Of a stretch of DNA of 39,034 bases, positions 6,928-15,286 are shown piece after piece. The stretch comes from an uncultured Muribaculaceae bacterium (GTDB lineage Bacteria > Bacteroidota > Bacteroidia > Bacteroidales > Muribaculaceae). Position numbers and translations under genes: made by a program. The stretch covers positions 18,289-57,322 of the forward strand of contig CAJUAT010000012.1 in the NCBI GenBank assembly GCA_910584525.1. Reading direction: 5' to 3'. Under the pieces are notes generated by a model that saw only the letters and a program-made list of their open reading frames with translations, was not told the origin of the DNA and did no database searches. Numbering within the stretch: position 1 is the stretch's first letter; every line of letters begins with the position of its first letter.

Positions 6928-8412
6928 TTATTTGACGTAGAGGAAGATTGGTGCGGATTCGCGGTTTAGGCGGTCGAGGGCGGTCACGGCGTAGGTGACG
7001 CCTTTCTCCGACTTGCCGATGCGTACCTTGTTGAAGGGAGTCACGGCCACGATGGCCTGGGAATTTTCGAGGTCCTGCTTTTCGCCGGGGAGGAATTCGT
7101 AGACCACATACCTGACGATATCGTCGGCCGACTGCCGGCGTGGCCTGTCAGCCGCCGGCCATGAAAGGAAGTCGTCGCCGTTCTCGCTGACCATGCTCAC
7201 CTTTCCTACCTGCCGCGGGCCCTTGCCGGGTCCTTCATAGACGGGAGGCAATGCCAAGGTGTTCTGATACTTGGTGGCGAGCTGGTCGGCAGCCCCCTTG
7301 TAATTGCCTGTTACCCAATAACCGTGCCACCATATATTGCCTCCCACATTAGGGAGCTGACGGCTGAGCTTCACCTTGGTGTCGAGCTCATCGCGTTTGC
7401 CCCCCTGCGGGTCGGGCATATCCATGGTGCGCTTCACGTCCTGACCGATGTATACATCGACACCGGAGGCATTGTCGTTCCACCATTTCACGAGCTTACG
7501 GCTGGGAGCCGCCTGGGTATCGAGATTCCAGTAGAGCTGCGGCGCCAGATAGTCGATCCATCCGTTTTTGGCCCACAGGAGCACGTCGGCATACAGGTCG
7601 TCGTAATTCTGCAGACCGCTGCTCTCGGAGCCCCTGGGGTCGCTCTTGCGGTTGCGCCATATGCCGAAGGGGCTGACGCCGAAACGCACCCATGGCTTCT
7701 TTTCCTTGATGGTCCTGTGCATCTGCTCTATGAGGAGGTCAACGTTATGGCGACGCCAGTCGTTGCGCGGCATACCGTTGCCGAACTTCCGGTAGCTCGC
7801 ATCGTCGGGTATGGCCTTGCCGGGAGCCGGATAGGGGTAGAAATAATCATCGATATGAATGGCATCCACATCGTAACGGTCGAGGATATCGCTGACCACG
7901 CGGCATATGAAATCGCGGTTCTCCTGATATGCCGGGTCGAAGAGTATCTGTCCGTTGTATCGGAAGAAGCGTTCGGGAGTCTTGTTGCTCTGATGGGATG
8001 CGGGGAGTACTTCCTTTGCCGATGAAGTGACGCGGTAAGGGTTCAGCCAAGCATGGAACTCCATTCCGCGCTTATGCGCCTCGCTGACGGCGAATTCCAT
8101 AGGGTCCCACTCGGGATTCGGGGCTTTGCCTCGGCGTCCTGTGAGCCACGCGCTCCAAGGCTCGAGGTCCGACTTATAGACGGCGTCGGCGGTGGGACGT
8201 ACCTGAAATATCACCGCGTTGCAGCCGGCACGCTGCAGCTTGTCGAACTGGTCGACGATATACTGCTTGGCCTGTGCCGTAGTCTTGTTCTGCCACTGCG
8301 TCTGCCCTATCACGTGCAGCCATGCGCCGCGGAACTCGCGTTTGGGATTGTCATAAGCCATCGCCCCCATGGCTATGGCCACGGCGACTATCAGAGTCAA
8401 TATTTTCTTCAT
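6928..8412 (-). CDS. GHL10-type glycoside hydrolase-like secreted protein (DUF187/YngK-like)
   Basis: The 494-residue protein has a signal peptide (residues 1-19) followed by a TIM-barrel of the glycosyl hydrolase-like 10 family. Seen motifs are FRGAWLHV at 27-34, HAWLNPYR at 120-127 and AIHIDDYFYPYP at 184-195; the acidic pair in the last is the likely catalytic region. A fibronectin-like beta domain covers roughly residues 400-494. Relatives are predicted to cleave cell-wall or extracellular glycans, but the substrate is not established here. Its ATG overlaps the stop of the upstream gene (ATGA), so translation is coupled to the TIGR02757 gene. It is the last gene of a four-gene run. Confidence 0.88.
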   Translation of the reverse strand: MKKILTLIVAVAIAMGAMAYDNPKREFRGAWLHVIGQTQWQNKTTAQAKQYIVDQFDKLQRAGCNAVIFQVRPTADAVYKSDLEPWSAWLTGRRGKAPNPEWDPMEFAVSEAHKRGMEFHAWLNPYRVTSSAKEVLPASHQSNKTPERFFRYNGQILFDPAYQENRDFICRVVSDILDRYDVDAIHIDDYFYPYPAPGKAIPDDASYRKFGNGMPRNDWRRHNVDLLIEQMHRTIKEKKPWVRFGVSPFGIWRNRKSDPRGSESSGLQNYDDLYADVLLWAKNGWIDYLAPQLYWNLDTQAAPSRKLVKWWNDNASGVDVYIGQDVKRTMDMPDPQGGKRDELDTKVKLSRQLPNVGGNIWWHGYWVTGNYKGAADQLATKYQNTLALPPVYEGPGKGPRQVGKVSMVSENGDDFLSWPAADRPRRQSADDIVRYVVYEFLPGEKQDLENSQAIVAVTPFNKVRIGKSEKGVTYAVTALDRLNRESAPIFLYVK

Positions 8413-9218
8413 AGTATTTCAACGGAAGATTTCCTCCGCGGGTTCATGTTCCTGGCGGTGACGCCGATACCGAAGAGGGCGTAATCATAATAAACGGGGT
8501 CGTCGGGTCGCAGGGAGCGCAGCACATCGGTAAGCATCTCCACCGACTTGCGGTCGTTGGCCTTACGGTCGAGGATTCCGAGGCTGCGTGCCGTATTACC
8601 CACATGGACGTCAAGAGGGATGTAGAGCTTCGCCTTGGGTATCGACTTCCATATTCCCATATCGACGATGCCGTCGTCGCGCACAAGCCATCTGAGGGCC
8701 ATGTTGATTCTCTTGAGGGCTGTATGCTTTAAGTCGAGGGGAAGACAGCGTGCGCAAGGGATACCGCCGTTGGTGTCGGTAAAAATGTTCTGCATAGCCT
8801 CCACGAGCCTCCATGCCGGGGCTTCGCAGTCGCCTGCGCCGATGCCGCGGCTGAAGTCGTCGAGGGTCGCCGCCCGGCTGTAGATGCTCCGCAGCCCGCG
8901 GAGGTACTGCTGCAGGTTACGCGCGAAGAAGGTACGGTGGATGTTCATGGCCGGGTCAAGGTCCTCGTACCCCTCCTCCATCACGAAGTCATAGGGCTGC
9001 CAGTCCATGAGGGAGAAAAGACGCTCGGCGTCGCGGCATATCATGGTACGGTTTCCCCAGGCGATAGTGGCGCTGAGGAGAGCGGCGATCTCAATGTCCT
9101 GCTGGCGGGAGAATGCGCGGGGGAAACGCACAGGATCGTCGGCGATGAATGCGGGGGTGTTCATACGCGCGGCTTCCTCATCGAGGAGCCGCGCTATGTC
9201 GGCGGCAACACCCTTCAT
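8409..9218 (-). CDS. TIGR02757 family protein (DUF2400)
   Basis: This 269-residue cytoplasmic protein matches the TIGR02757 family, common in Bacteroidetes and some other phyla and without a well-established function. Characteristic segments are DPVRFPRAFSRQQDIEIAAL near the N-terminus, ATIAWGNR, the LKRINMALRWLVRDDG block in the middle and a PLDVHVGNTARSLG block near the end. The last two recall HhH-fold DNA glycosylases, though I see no convincing catalytic pair. Both ends overlap their neighbours through ATGA junctions, so it sits within one translationally coupled operon with a small lipoprotein and a secreted hydrolase. That is odd company for a cytoplasmic, possibly nucleic-acid-binding, protein. 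Confidence 0.88.
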   Translation of the reverse strand: MKGVAADIARLLDEEAARMNTPAFIADDPVRFPRAFSRQQDIEIAALLSATIAWGNRTMICRDAERLFSLMDWQPYDFVMEEGYEDLDPAMNIHRTFFARNLQQYLRGLRSIYSRAATLDDFSRGIGAGDCEAPAWRLVEAMQNIFTDTNGGIPCARCLPLDLKHTALKRINMALRWLVRDDGIVDMGIWKSIPKAKLYIPLDVHVGNTARSLGILDRKANDRKSVEMLTDVLRSLRPDDPVYYDYALFGIGVTARNMNPRRKSSVEIL

Positions 9219-9595
9219 TTCAGGGAGTCGCTTTTCAGATTTCGCTCTGCATTCTCAAGCTCGCGGGCGATTTCAGGTCGCACGGTACGTAGCGTGGCCA
9301 CGAAAGCCGAGTCGAAAGCGGCGGCACTCTCGGGCTTGCCGGCCACCTGATATTTGCTCTGTTGCGCACGCACCTCCAGGAGATGCGACTGCAGCTCCAT
9401 GGTGTCGCGCCAGGGACGGTTGACGAAAATCCTGGCGGCCTCGCGTCCCTCGATCTGCGCCGCCTCTATCTCGGCGGCACTCTCCTGGCTTTTCTGTTTG
9501 CCGCCGCCGCACGACGCCGCGCCGGCAAGCAGCAGCAATGCCATCGCCGCCGGCGCTATCATGCTAACGTTTATCTTATATCTCTTAAGCATCAT
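9215..9595 (-). CDS. Small lipoprotein of unknown function
   Basis: About 126 residues. A short hydrophobic N-terminus leads to the lipobox LAGAASC, followed by GGG and a charged segment, as expected for an outer-membrane lipoprotein in Bacteroidetes. The mature part is strongly helical and rich in Glu, Ala, Gln and Arg. No family is recognised. Two start codons are adjacent (ATGATG, 9595 and 9592) directly after GGAGA, and the first overlaps the stop codon of the peptidase gene. The end overlaps the TIGR02757 start through ATGA. A longer frame reaching into the peptidase gene lacks a signal sequence and is rejected. Confidence 0.78.
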   Translation of the reverse strand: MMLKRYKINVSMIAPAAMALLLLAGAASCGGGKQKSQESAAEIEAAQIEGREAARIFVNRPWRDTMELQSHLLEVRAQQSKYQVAGKPESAAAFDSAFVATLRTVRPEIARELENAERNLKSDSLK

Positions 9596-12117
9596 TCTCC
9601 ATACAAGGCATCCCACCAGCGGGGGTCGTCCTGCAGCCATTTGGCAAACCAGGCCATGATGGTGTTCTGCCATACTTGTTTGTTATCGAAGTCGGAAATC
9701 ACATGGTTCTCGCCCTGCACGGTTACGAACTCCACCTCGCGGCCGAGTAGCTTGAGGGCGTTGAAGAGCTGTATGCTCTCGCCGATGGGCACGTTGGTAT
9801 CCACGGTGCCGTGGAGGAGGAGGAGCGGGGTATGAATCTTGTCGGCGTTGAAGAGGGAACCCTGCTCGGTGAAGAGCTTGGGATCGGTCCAGGGATAGCT
9901 CTTGGCGGCTGCCACGGAGTTATAGCTGTAACCCCAGTAACCCTCGCCCCAGTAGCTGGTGACGTTGGAGATACCGGCATGACTCATGGCTGCGGCAAAG
10001 ATATCCGTCTTGGTGAGGAGATACTGCGTCATGAAACCGCCGTAAGATGCGCCGAGGCATCCAATCTTCTTGTCGTCGACATATGAGTGCTCGCGGCAGA
10101 ACTTCTTCACACCCTGTATGATCTCGTCGGCGGTACGCTTGCCCCAGGCGTTGACATGGCGTGCGGAGAATGCCTGACCGTAGCCTGTGGTGCCGCTGGG
10201 ATTGAGCGTGTAGACCACATATCCGCGGCTGGCGAACACCTGCGGCGAGTAGAGGTGGTAGAAAGAGGCGTTGGTAGGCGATGTGCCGCCGTAATAATAG
10301 ACTATCAGGGGATACTTCTTAGCCGGGTCGAAGTCGGGAGGCAGACACATATATCCGTCGACACGCGTACCGTCGGCGGCGGTGAATGCCCAGGGCTCCA
10401 TCTTGCCGAACTGAGTATCGCCAAGCCATTTCTTCAGGGGGTCGTCGACAAGTGTTGCCTTGCCGGCCTTGACATTTACGAGATAAGCCATGCCGTCGTC
10501 GGTGAAGCTGCCGCCCCATACCGCTATGTTGCGGGCCCCTTTGTCGCCGATGGAGAAACCGCGTACCGTCTGTATGTCGCCCACGGGGAGCATGGTTATC
10601 TTACCGTCGGCGGGGTTGAGGCGGTACAGGTCGCGGAAGAAACCGCGCTCGCCGATGAAGTAGATATGGTTGTCGGCGCCGTTCCATACAGGGTTACCTT
10701 CCACTGAGGGGTCGAAATCCTTGGTGACGGGACGTGCCTTGCGGGTGGCTATGTCCATGATGAAGCCCTGGTTGTCGAAATTGTTGGCCATGGGCTCGGG
10801 GGCATAGTTGGCGCCGATGCCGTCAAAGGCGTCGGGACCGGCCACCACGAAGAGCTGTCGCGCGTCGGGTGAGTATACGGCATTGGTGTAATAGGAGCCG
10901 GCGTTGGCTATGATGGTGTCGGTGGCGAATGTGTTCATATCCATCTGCACCAGCGACACCGAATAGAAGGGATATTTGTCGGGCATCTCGCGCGACGCCA
11001 TATAAAGGAGCTTCCGGCCGTCGGCGCTGATGTCGGCGATGGTTGTGGAGGCGCCTCCGTAGGTCAGAGGTATGGCCACATGCTCGCGGAGGTCGTAACG
11101 GCATATGTAATATCTGTCGCGGTTGCCGGGAATACGGTCGTCGGGACTCTTCACGCGCCGCATCTTGCCTTCATCCTTGGCGCCGTCAACTTTCGCGTAA
11201 TAGAAGAGGTAACGGCCGTCGGGGCTTACCGTGACATTCTCGTCGGGGATTGCCGAGGCAATCTTCACGGTGGCCATGCCGGGCACACTCATGGTGTAGA
11301 GGTCATAGTCGCGGGTTCCCTTGCGGGTAAAATATAGCTTGCTGCCCGAGGGCATCCATTGCGCCGACTTCTCCACGGATTCGGAAATGATCTTTCCGGA
11401 AGCGGTTTCGGTGAGGATGGTACGGAAGAGCGTCTCCTTTGCGGAGAGGGTCTCTCGATATCTTGTTATGAAGTATTTACCGTCGGGGCTCATGTCCATT
11501 GCTGCCACACGTTCGCCCTGCATGGTGCTCAGCGGGCTTACTCGGCGCGGCATGTCGGGAGATGAAGTGACGGCCACATCCTTGTATTTGTCGTCGGGCA
11601 CGAACTCGAGTGTGACCTCGGGCGTCGCCTTGTCGTCGGTCATCGACAGCAGGTTGACGATTATGGAACAGTCGGCCTCGGGCAGGAGCTCAAGAGGTGC
11701 AGACTGCTCGGTGGCAGTGGAATCAGAGGTTGTCTTGGTGATGACAGTGTTACCGTTGACCAATACCTCGGCACGCAGCGGGGTCTTTATTTTCAGGGAG
11801 CCTTTGGCGTAGCGCTGCGCTCTGAGGCGTGTGGCGAGGGAGCGCAAGCCGGGTGTGTAGCGGGTTCCGACGAGCCGGAGGTTACCGGCGCTGTCGGCAG
11901 TCATCGTGGTCCAGCCGGCGGTCTCGGGCCATTCGCTCGCGAAACGACGCGACTTCAGAAGAGCCTCGGCCTTGAAAGGATTCTCCTTTTCAACGCTATC
12001 GGGCATGGATGGCCGGTGCAGCGACACTTCCGGCGACACTTTATATTCACTCACGGTATAAGCCATGCCGCCTAAAGCGGCTGTCATGGCTATGGCTATG
12101 ATACCTCCTTTCTTCAT
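9592..12117 (-). CDS. S9 family (DPP4-like) serine peptidase, exported
   Basis: The 841-residue protein has an N-terminal signal sequence (about residues 1-20). A beta-propeller region follows with repeated motifs such as SPDGKYFITR, SPDGRYLFYY and SADGRKLLYM. An alpha/beta-hydrolase domain starts near residue 590. The catalytic triad is visible: Ser691 in GASYGG, Asp773 in HGTVDTNVP and His805 in GENHVIS. Family members release dipeptides or short oligopeptides after proline or alanine, normally in the periplasm. It is the first gene of a coupled run (peptidase, lipoprotein, TIGR02757, GHL10). No good promoter is seen; TAATTTCC (complement 12130-12137) is only a partial -7 match. Confidence 0.93.
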   Translation of the reverse strand: MKKGGIIAIAMTAALGGMAYTVSEYKVSPEVSLHRPSMPDSVEKENPFKAEALLKSRRFASEWPETAGWTTMTADSAGNLRLVGTRYTPGLRSLATRLRAQRYAKGSLKIKTPLRAEVLVNGNTVITKTTSDSTATEQSAPLELLPEADCSIIVNLLSMTDDKATPEVTLEFVPDDKYKDVAVTSSPDMPRRVSPLSTMQGERVAAMDMSPDGKYFITRYRETLSAKETLFRTILTETASGKIISESVEKSAQWMPSGSKLYFTRKGTRDYDLYTMSVPGMATVKIASAIPDENVTVSPDGRYLFYYAKVDGAKDEGKMRRVKSPDDRIPGNRDRYYICRYDLREHVAIPLTYGGASTTIADISADGRKLLYMASREMPDKYPFYSVSLVQMDMNTFATDTIIANAGSYYTNAVYSPDARQLFVVAGPDAFDGIGANYAPEPMANNFDNQGFIMDIATRKARPVTKDFDPSVEGNPVWNGADNHIYFIGERGFFRDLYRLNPADGKITMLPVGDIQTVRGFSIGDKGARNIAVWGGSFTDDGMAYLVNVKAGKATLVDDPLKKWLGDTQFGKMEPWAFTAADGTRVDGYMCLPPDFDPAKKYPLIVYYYGGTSPTNASFYHLYSPQVFASRGYVVYTLNPSGTTGYGQAFSARHVNAWGKRTADEIIQGVKKFCREHSYVDDKKIGCLGASYGGFMTQYLLTKTDIFAAAMSHAGISNVTSYWGEGYWGYSYNSVAAAKSYPWTDPKLFTEQGSLFNADKIHTPLLLLHGTVDTNVPIGESIQLFNALKLLGREVEFVTVQGENHVISDFDNKQVWQNTIMAWFAKWLQDDPRWWDALYGE

Positions 12118-12149
12118 CTCTTATGGCTTGGAAATTAATGACTAATCTT

Positions 12150-12171
12150 ATCCGGGGCTTCCACCCCGGAT
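12150..12171 (-). terminator. GC-rich hairpin between the FKBP gene and the peptidase operon
   Basis: ATCCGGGG (12150-12157) pairs perfectly with CCCCGGAT (12164-12171) around a 6-nt loop. It lies 89 bp downstream of the FKBP-type gene and 33 bp before the peptidase start codon. There is no T-tract, so termination is plausible rather than certain. Confidence 0.5.
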
Positions 12172-12172
12172 C

Positions 12173-12208
12173 ACGGCGGCTTTTCACACGACGGCGGCTT
12201 TTCACACG
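12173..12208. repeat. 18-bp tandem repeat, two copies
   Basis: ACGGCGGCTTTTCACACG occurs at 12173-12190 and 12191-12208. A degenerate third GGCGGCTT copy follows, then two TGCACGG motifs. The array fills most of the gap after the FKBP-type gene. Confidence 0.9.
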
Positions 12209-12259
12209 GCGGCGGCTTGCACGGCAGCCTGCACGGAGGCTACCTGTAAAAGGGCCGGT

Positions 12260-12784
12260 TTACAGCGGCTTCTCGTAAGCCGGGATGGATACCAGCTTAA
12301 CGTGATATATCAGATTGGTATAGGGCATGGAAGAGGCTACGGTGCGGGAGCCGTAAGCGGAACCGTAAGGGATAATCATCGTCACGGAGTCGCCTACGTG
12401 CATGGTGGTGAGTCCGGCCCAGAATCCAACAATATTGGAATTGACCTTCGACTCGTAGATGCTGTCGCCGTTGCTCTTGTAGGAATTGCCCAACTTCTTT
12501 CCGTTGATGTCCTCCATCTCGTATTTGACGCGGACGGTAGACGTGGAAATGGGCACAAGATTGCCGGCGGTAAGAGCGCGGTTGTTGTGCCATTTCATAT
12601 AAACGGAATGCATCGGGGCCCATACGGGAACCACTTTCTGATATTCGATGGTGTCGATGGCGCGTGTGTATGCGTCATTGAGCTTGCGCCACTCCTCGTA
12701 CTCGTCGACCTCGCTCTTCAGACATGAAGGGAGCACGGCGAGAAAGAGGAGCGACACTATGGTTATAAAGCTTGCTTTTCTCAT
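12260..12784 (-). CDS. FKBP-type peptidyl-prolyl isomerase-like lipoprotein
   Basis: The 174-residue protein begins with a lipoprotein signal whose lipobox LPSC puts the lipidated cysteine at residue 21. The C-terminal half resembles the FKBP fold: a strand-loop block near VRVKYEMEDINGK, then GFWAGLTTMHVGDSVTMIIP and a YGSRTVASSMPYTNLIYHVKLV end. FKBP domains isomerise proline peptide bonds and help envelope proteins fold. The usual phenylalanine-rich active site is only partly recognisable, so activity is uncertain. It follows lemA with 2 bp between them and is probably expressed with glyS and lemA. Confidence 0.8.
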   Translation of the reverse strand: MRKASFITIVSLLFLAVLPSCLKSEVDEYEEWRKLNDAYTRAIDTIEYQKVVPVWAPMHSVYMKWHNNRALTAGNLVPISTSTVRVKYEMEDINGKKLGNSYKSNGDSIYESKVNSNIVGFWAGLTTMHVGDSVTMIIPYGSAYGSRTVASSMPYTNLIYHVKLVSIPAYEKPL

Positions 12785-12786
12785 TT

Positions 12787-13365
12787 TCAGAACTGCACTT
12801 CAGGGGCTTTTTCGGCACCAGCCTGTGCCTTGAACTGTGGTTTTTCCTTGAAGCCGAACCAACCGGCATAAATCATGGTCGGGAATTTCTTTATGCTGGT
12901 GTTGTAGTCCATGACGGCTTCCGTGTAGCGTTTACGGGCCACAGTGACGCGGTTTTCGGTACCTTCGAGCTGCGCCTGGAGGCTCATGAAGTTCTGGTTG
13001 GCCTTGAGGTCGGGGTATGCCTCGGTTACAGCCAGCAGCGACTTCAAGGCTCCGGAAAGCTCATTCTGAGCCTCCTGATAGCGTGCGAGGTTTTCCTCGT
13101 TGAGGTCGTTGGCGTCGATGGTAATGGATGTGGCTTTGGCACGAGCCAGCGTCACCTGCTCCAGGGTCTTCGACTCATGGGCGGCATACCCTTTGACCGT
13201 GTTGACAAGGTTGGGGATAAGGTCGGCGCGGCGCTGGTACTGGTTCTCCACCTCAGCCCACGACTGGTCGACACCCTGCTGCTTCTCCACAAGGCTGTTG
13301 TAGTTGCAGCTTGTAAGGCCTGTCATGGCCACTATCGCCACCAGGGCCATCAATATCTTCTTCAT
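12787..13365 (-). CDS. lemA: LemA family lipoprotein
   Basis: The 192-residue protein has a lipobox (LTSC, Cys20) followed by the typical LemA start: NYNSLVEKQQGVDQSWAEVE, then a NQYQRRADLIPNLVNTVKGY helix. The rest is a long coiled helical bundle with the conserved YNTSIKKFP segment. LemA proteins are envelope-anchored helical proteins whose role is still poorly defined. It lies 16 bp after glyS and 2 bp before the FKBP-type gene. Lipidation is usual for Bacteroidetes members, while many other LemA proteins carry a transmembrane anchor. Confidence 0.93.
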   Translation of the reverse strand: MKKILMALVAIVAMTGLTSCNYNSLVEKQQGVDQSWAEVENQYQRRADLIPNLVNTVKGYAAHESKTLEQVTLARAKATSITIDANDLNEENLARYQEAQNELSGALKSLLAVTEAYPDLKANQNFMSLQAQLEGTENRVTVARKRYTEAVMDYNTSIKKFPTMIYAGWFGFKEKPQFKAQAGAEKAPEVQF

Positions 13366-13381
13366 ATTCTTTTTCTTTTAA

Positions 13382-14932
13382 TTATTTAGCTGCGAGACGA
13401 CGAAGGAGGGAGTTGAGGCTCACTTCGTCGGCGAGAATTTTCTCGAGGTCGTCGACGTTGACGCGCTGCTGCTCCATTGAGTCGCGGTGACGCAGTGTCA
13501 CAGTATTGTCTTCGAGCGTCTGATGATCCACGGTGACACAGAAGGGTGTACCTATGGCGTCCTGACGGCGGTAACGCTTGCCGATGGAGTCTTTCTCGTC
13601 GTACTGGCATGTGAAGTCGAAACGCAGACGGTGCTGTATCTCACGGGCCTTCTCGGGAAGACCATCTTTCTTGACAAGCGGGAGCACGGCGCATTTCACG
13701 GGAGCCAGAGGCGCCGGGAAATGCAGCACCACGCGGCTGTCGCCTCCCTCGAGCTGCTGGTTCTCGTAACAGCTGCACATAACGCTCAGGAACATGCGGT
13801 CAACGCCTATGGAGGTCTCTATGACATAGGGCACGTAGCTCTCGTTGAGCTCCGGGTCGAAGTACTGTATCTTCTTGCCGGAGAACTTCTCGTGCTGGGA
13901 GAGGTCGAAGTTGGTACGCGAATGTATACCCTCCACTTCCTTGAAGCCGAAGGGCATCTGGAACTCTATGTCGGTTGCGGCGTTGGCGTAGTGAGCCAGC
14001 TTCTCATGGTCGTGGTAACGGTATTTGTCGTCGCCGAGGCCGAGGTTCTGATGCCATGCCAGACGGGTCTTGCGCCAATAGTCGAACCATTTCATCTCCT
14101 CGCCGGGACGCACGAAGAACTGCATCTCCATCTGCTCGAACTCGCGCATACGGAATATGAACTGTCGAGCCACTATCTCGTTGCGGAAGGCCTTGCCGAT
14201 CTGGGCGATACCGAAGGGGAGCCGCATACGGCCTGTCTTCTGCACGTTGAGGTAGTTGACGAATATACCCTGGGCTGTTTCGGGACGGAGGTAAACCTCC
14301 ATGGCACCGTCGGCGGTGGAACCCATCTCGGTCTTGAACATGAGGTTGAACTGGCGCACGTCGGTCCAGTTGCGGGTGCCGCTTATAGGGTCGACAATCT
14401 CATAGTCGAGGATTATCTGCTTGAGTTCGTCGAGGTTGTTGTCGTTCATGGCGTCGGAGAAACGCTTGTGCAGTTCGTCGCGTTTTGCCTGATGTTCGAG
14501 CACACGGGGATTTGTCTTGCGGAACATCTCCTCGTCGAAGGCGTCGCCGAATCGTTTGGCGGCCTTGGCCACTTCCTTGTTGACCTTTTCGTCGAACTTG
14601 GCGATCTCGTCTTCGATCAGGACGTCGGCACGGTAGCGCTTCTTGCTGTCGCGGTTGTCGATCAATGGGTCGTTGAAAGCATCCACATGGCCGGAGGCCT
14701 TCCATATGGTGGGGTGCATGAATATTGCCGAGTCGATGCCCACGATGTTGTCGTGGAGCATGGTCATGGCCTCCCACCAGTAACGCTTGATGTTGTTCTT
14801 GAGCTCCACGCCGTTCTGCCCGTAGTCGTAGACAGCCGACAGACCGTCATAAATCTCCGACGACTGGAATACAAAGCCATATTCCTTGGCATGCGCTATT
14901 ATCGATTTGAAAACGTCTTCCTGTTTTGCCAT
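13382..14932 (-). CDS. glyS: Glycyl-tRNA synthetase, homodimeric type
   Basis: The 516-residue enzyme is a class II synthetase that charges tRNA-Gly. It is the single-chain (alpha2, GlyQS-like) form used by Bacteroidetes rather than the alpha/beta form. Class II motif 2 is visible as FRNEIVARQFIFRMREFEQMEM, split here as FRNE and REFEQMEM, and motif 3 as GVDRMFLSVM. The WTDVRQFNLMF and PETAQGIFVNY blocks are diagnostic of this subfamily. The C-terminal anticodon-binding domain begins near VKCAVLPLVKKDGL. It is the first gene of the run glyS-lemA-FKBP and has an excellent promoter. Confidence 0.97.
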   Translation of the reverse strand: MAKQEDVFKSIIAHAKEYGFVFQSSEIYDGLSAVYDYGQNGVELKNNIKRYWWEAMTMLHDNIVGIDSAIFMHPTIWKASGHVDAFNDPLIDNRDSKKRYRADVLIEDEIAKFDEKVNKEVAKAAKRFGDAFDEEMFRKTNPRVLEHQAKRDELHKRFSDAMNDNNLDELKQIILDYEIVDPISGTRNWTDVRQFNLMFKTEMGSTADGAMEVYLRPETAQGIFVNYLNVQKTGRMRLPFGIAQIGKAFRNEIVARQFIFRMREFEQMEMQFFVRPGEEMKWFDYWRKTRLAWHQNLGLGDDKYRYHDHEKLAHYANAATDIEFQMPFGFKEVEGIHSRTNFDLSQHEKFSGKKIQYFDPELNESYVPYVIETSIGVDRMFLSVMCSCYENQQLEGGDSRVVLHFPAPLAPVKCAVLPLVKKDGLPEKAREIQHRLRFDFTCQYDEKDSIGKRYRRQDAIGTPFCVTVDHQTLEDNTVTLRHRDSMEQQRVNVDDLEKILADEVSLNSLLRRLAAK

Positions 14933-14956
14933 TATTTATCTGTATTATTTAATCCA

Positions 14957-14988
14957 CAAAATTAAGAAAAATCCCTCACAGACACAAA
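14957..14988 (-). promoter_or_regulatory. Promoter for glyS (TTTG-N20-TAATTTTG)
   Basis: On the minus strand TTTG (complement 14985-14988) is followed after exactly 20 nt by TAATTTTG (complement 14957-14964). Both halves fit the Bacteroidota consensus. Transcription would start near 14950, leaving a leader of about 20 nt before the glyS start. Confidence 0.85.
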
Positions 14989-15034
14989 CCCAAATTTTGG
15001 AGTCACAAAAGCGGCAGGCATCATTCATAAAGCC

Positions 15035-15066
15035 AACGAGGGCCTGCAGAAGAGCAGGCCCTCGTT
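15035..15066 (-). terminator. Terminator hairpin after the HTH gene
   Basis: Bases 15035-15047 (AACGAGGGCCTGC) pair perfectly over 13 bp with 15054-15066 around an AGAAGA loop. It sits 10 bp beyond the stop codon of the minus-strand HTH gene and upstream of the glyS promoter. Only a short broken T-run follows on the minus strand. Confidence 0.8.
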
Positions 15067-15076
15067 ACTGGAAATT

Positions 15077-15286
15077 TCAGGCTTCCATTACAGGACGCGT
15101 TTCCATTATCTCCAAACCGAGGTTCAATGATTTCAACAGTTTCTCAACTGTCCGGATCGAGGGATTGGCATAATTGCCCTCAATCGACTTAATCATACGA
15201 ACACTGACACCGGAGATGTCGGCAAGCGATTGCTGGGTCAGTCTAAGCTCTTGCCGACGCTTTCTGATTTCATGTCCAATATCCAT
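15077..15286 (-). CDS. HipB/y4mF-like XRE-family HTH regulator, no partner toxin
   Basis: A 69-residue single-domain protein. The helix-turn-helix is clear: EIRKRRQELRLTQQSLADIS, then GVSVRMIKSIEGNYANPSIR, and a third helix TVEKLLKSLNLGLEI. This pattern is typical of the y4mF/HipB group, small repressors that normally precede a hipA-type kinase toxin gene. Here the gene is flanked by a strong terminator and glyS downstream and by an intergenic region upstream, and no hipA-like frame is present in the window. It may be a solitary regulator, a remnant of a toxin-antitoxin module, or an antitoxin acting on a toxin elsewhere. I found no convincing promoter for it. Confidence 0.88.
   Translation of the reverse strand: MDIGHEIRKRRQELRLTQQSLADISGVSVRMIKSIEGNYANPSIRTVEKLLKSLNLGLEIMETRPVMEA

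Noticed and set aside
8409..9218. Calling the TIGR02757 protein a DNA glycosylase
   Set aside because: The helical blocks resemble the HhH fold, but no convincing catalytic lysine/aspartate arrangement could be identified by eye.
13487..14965. A 492-codon plus-strand open frame opposite glyS
   Set aside because: Antisense shadow; the glyS frame contains class II synthetase motifs and a perfect promoter.
15035..15066. Attenuator or riboswitch upstream of glyS
   Set aside because: The hairpin lies upstream of the glyS promoter, not in its leader, and fits better as the HTH gene terminator; no T-box or other riboswitch features are seen.
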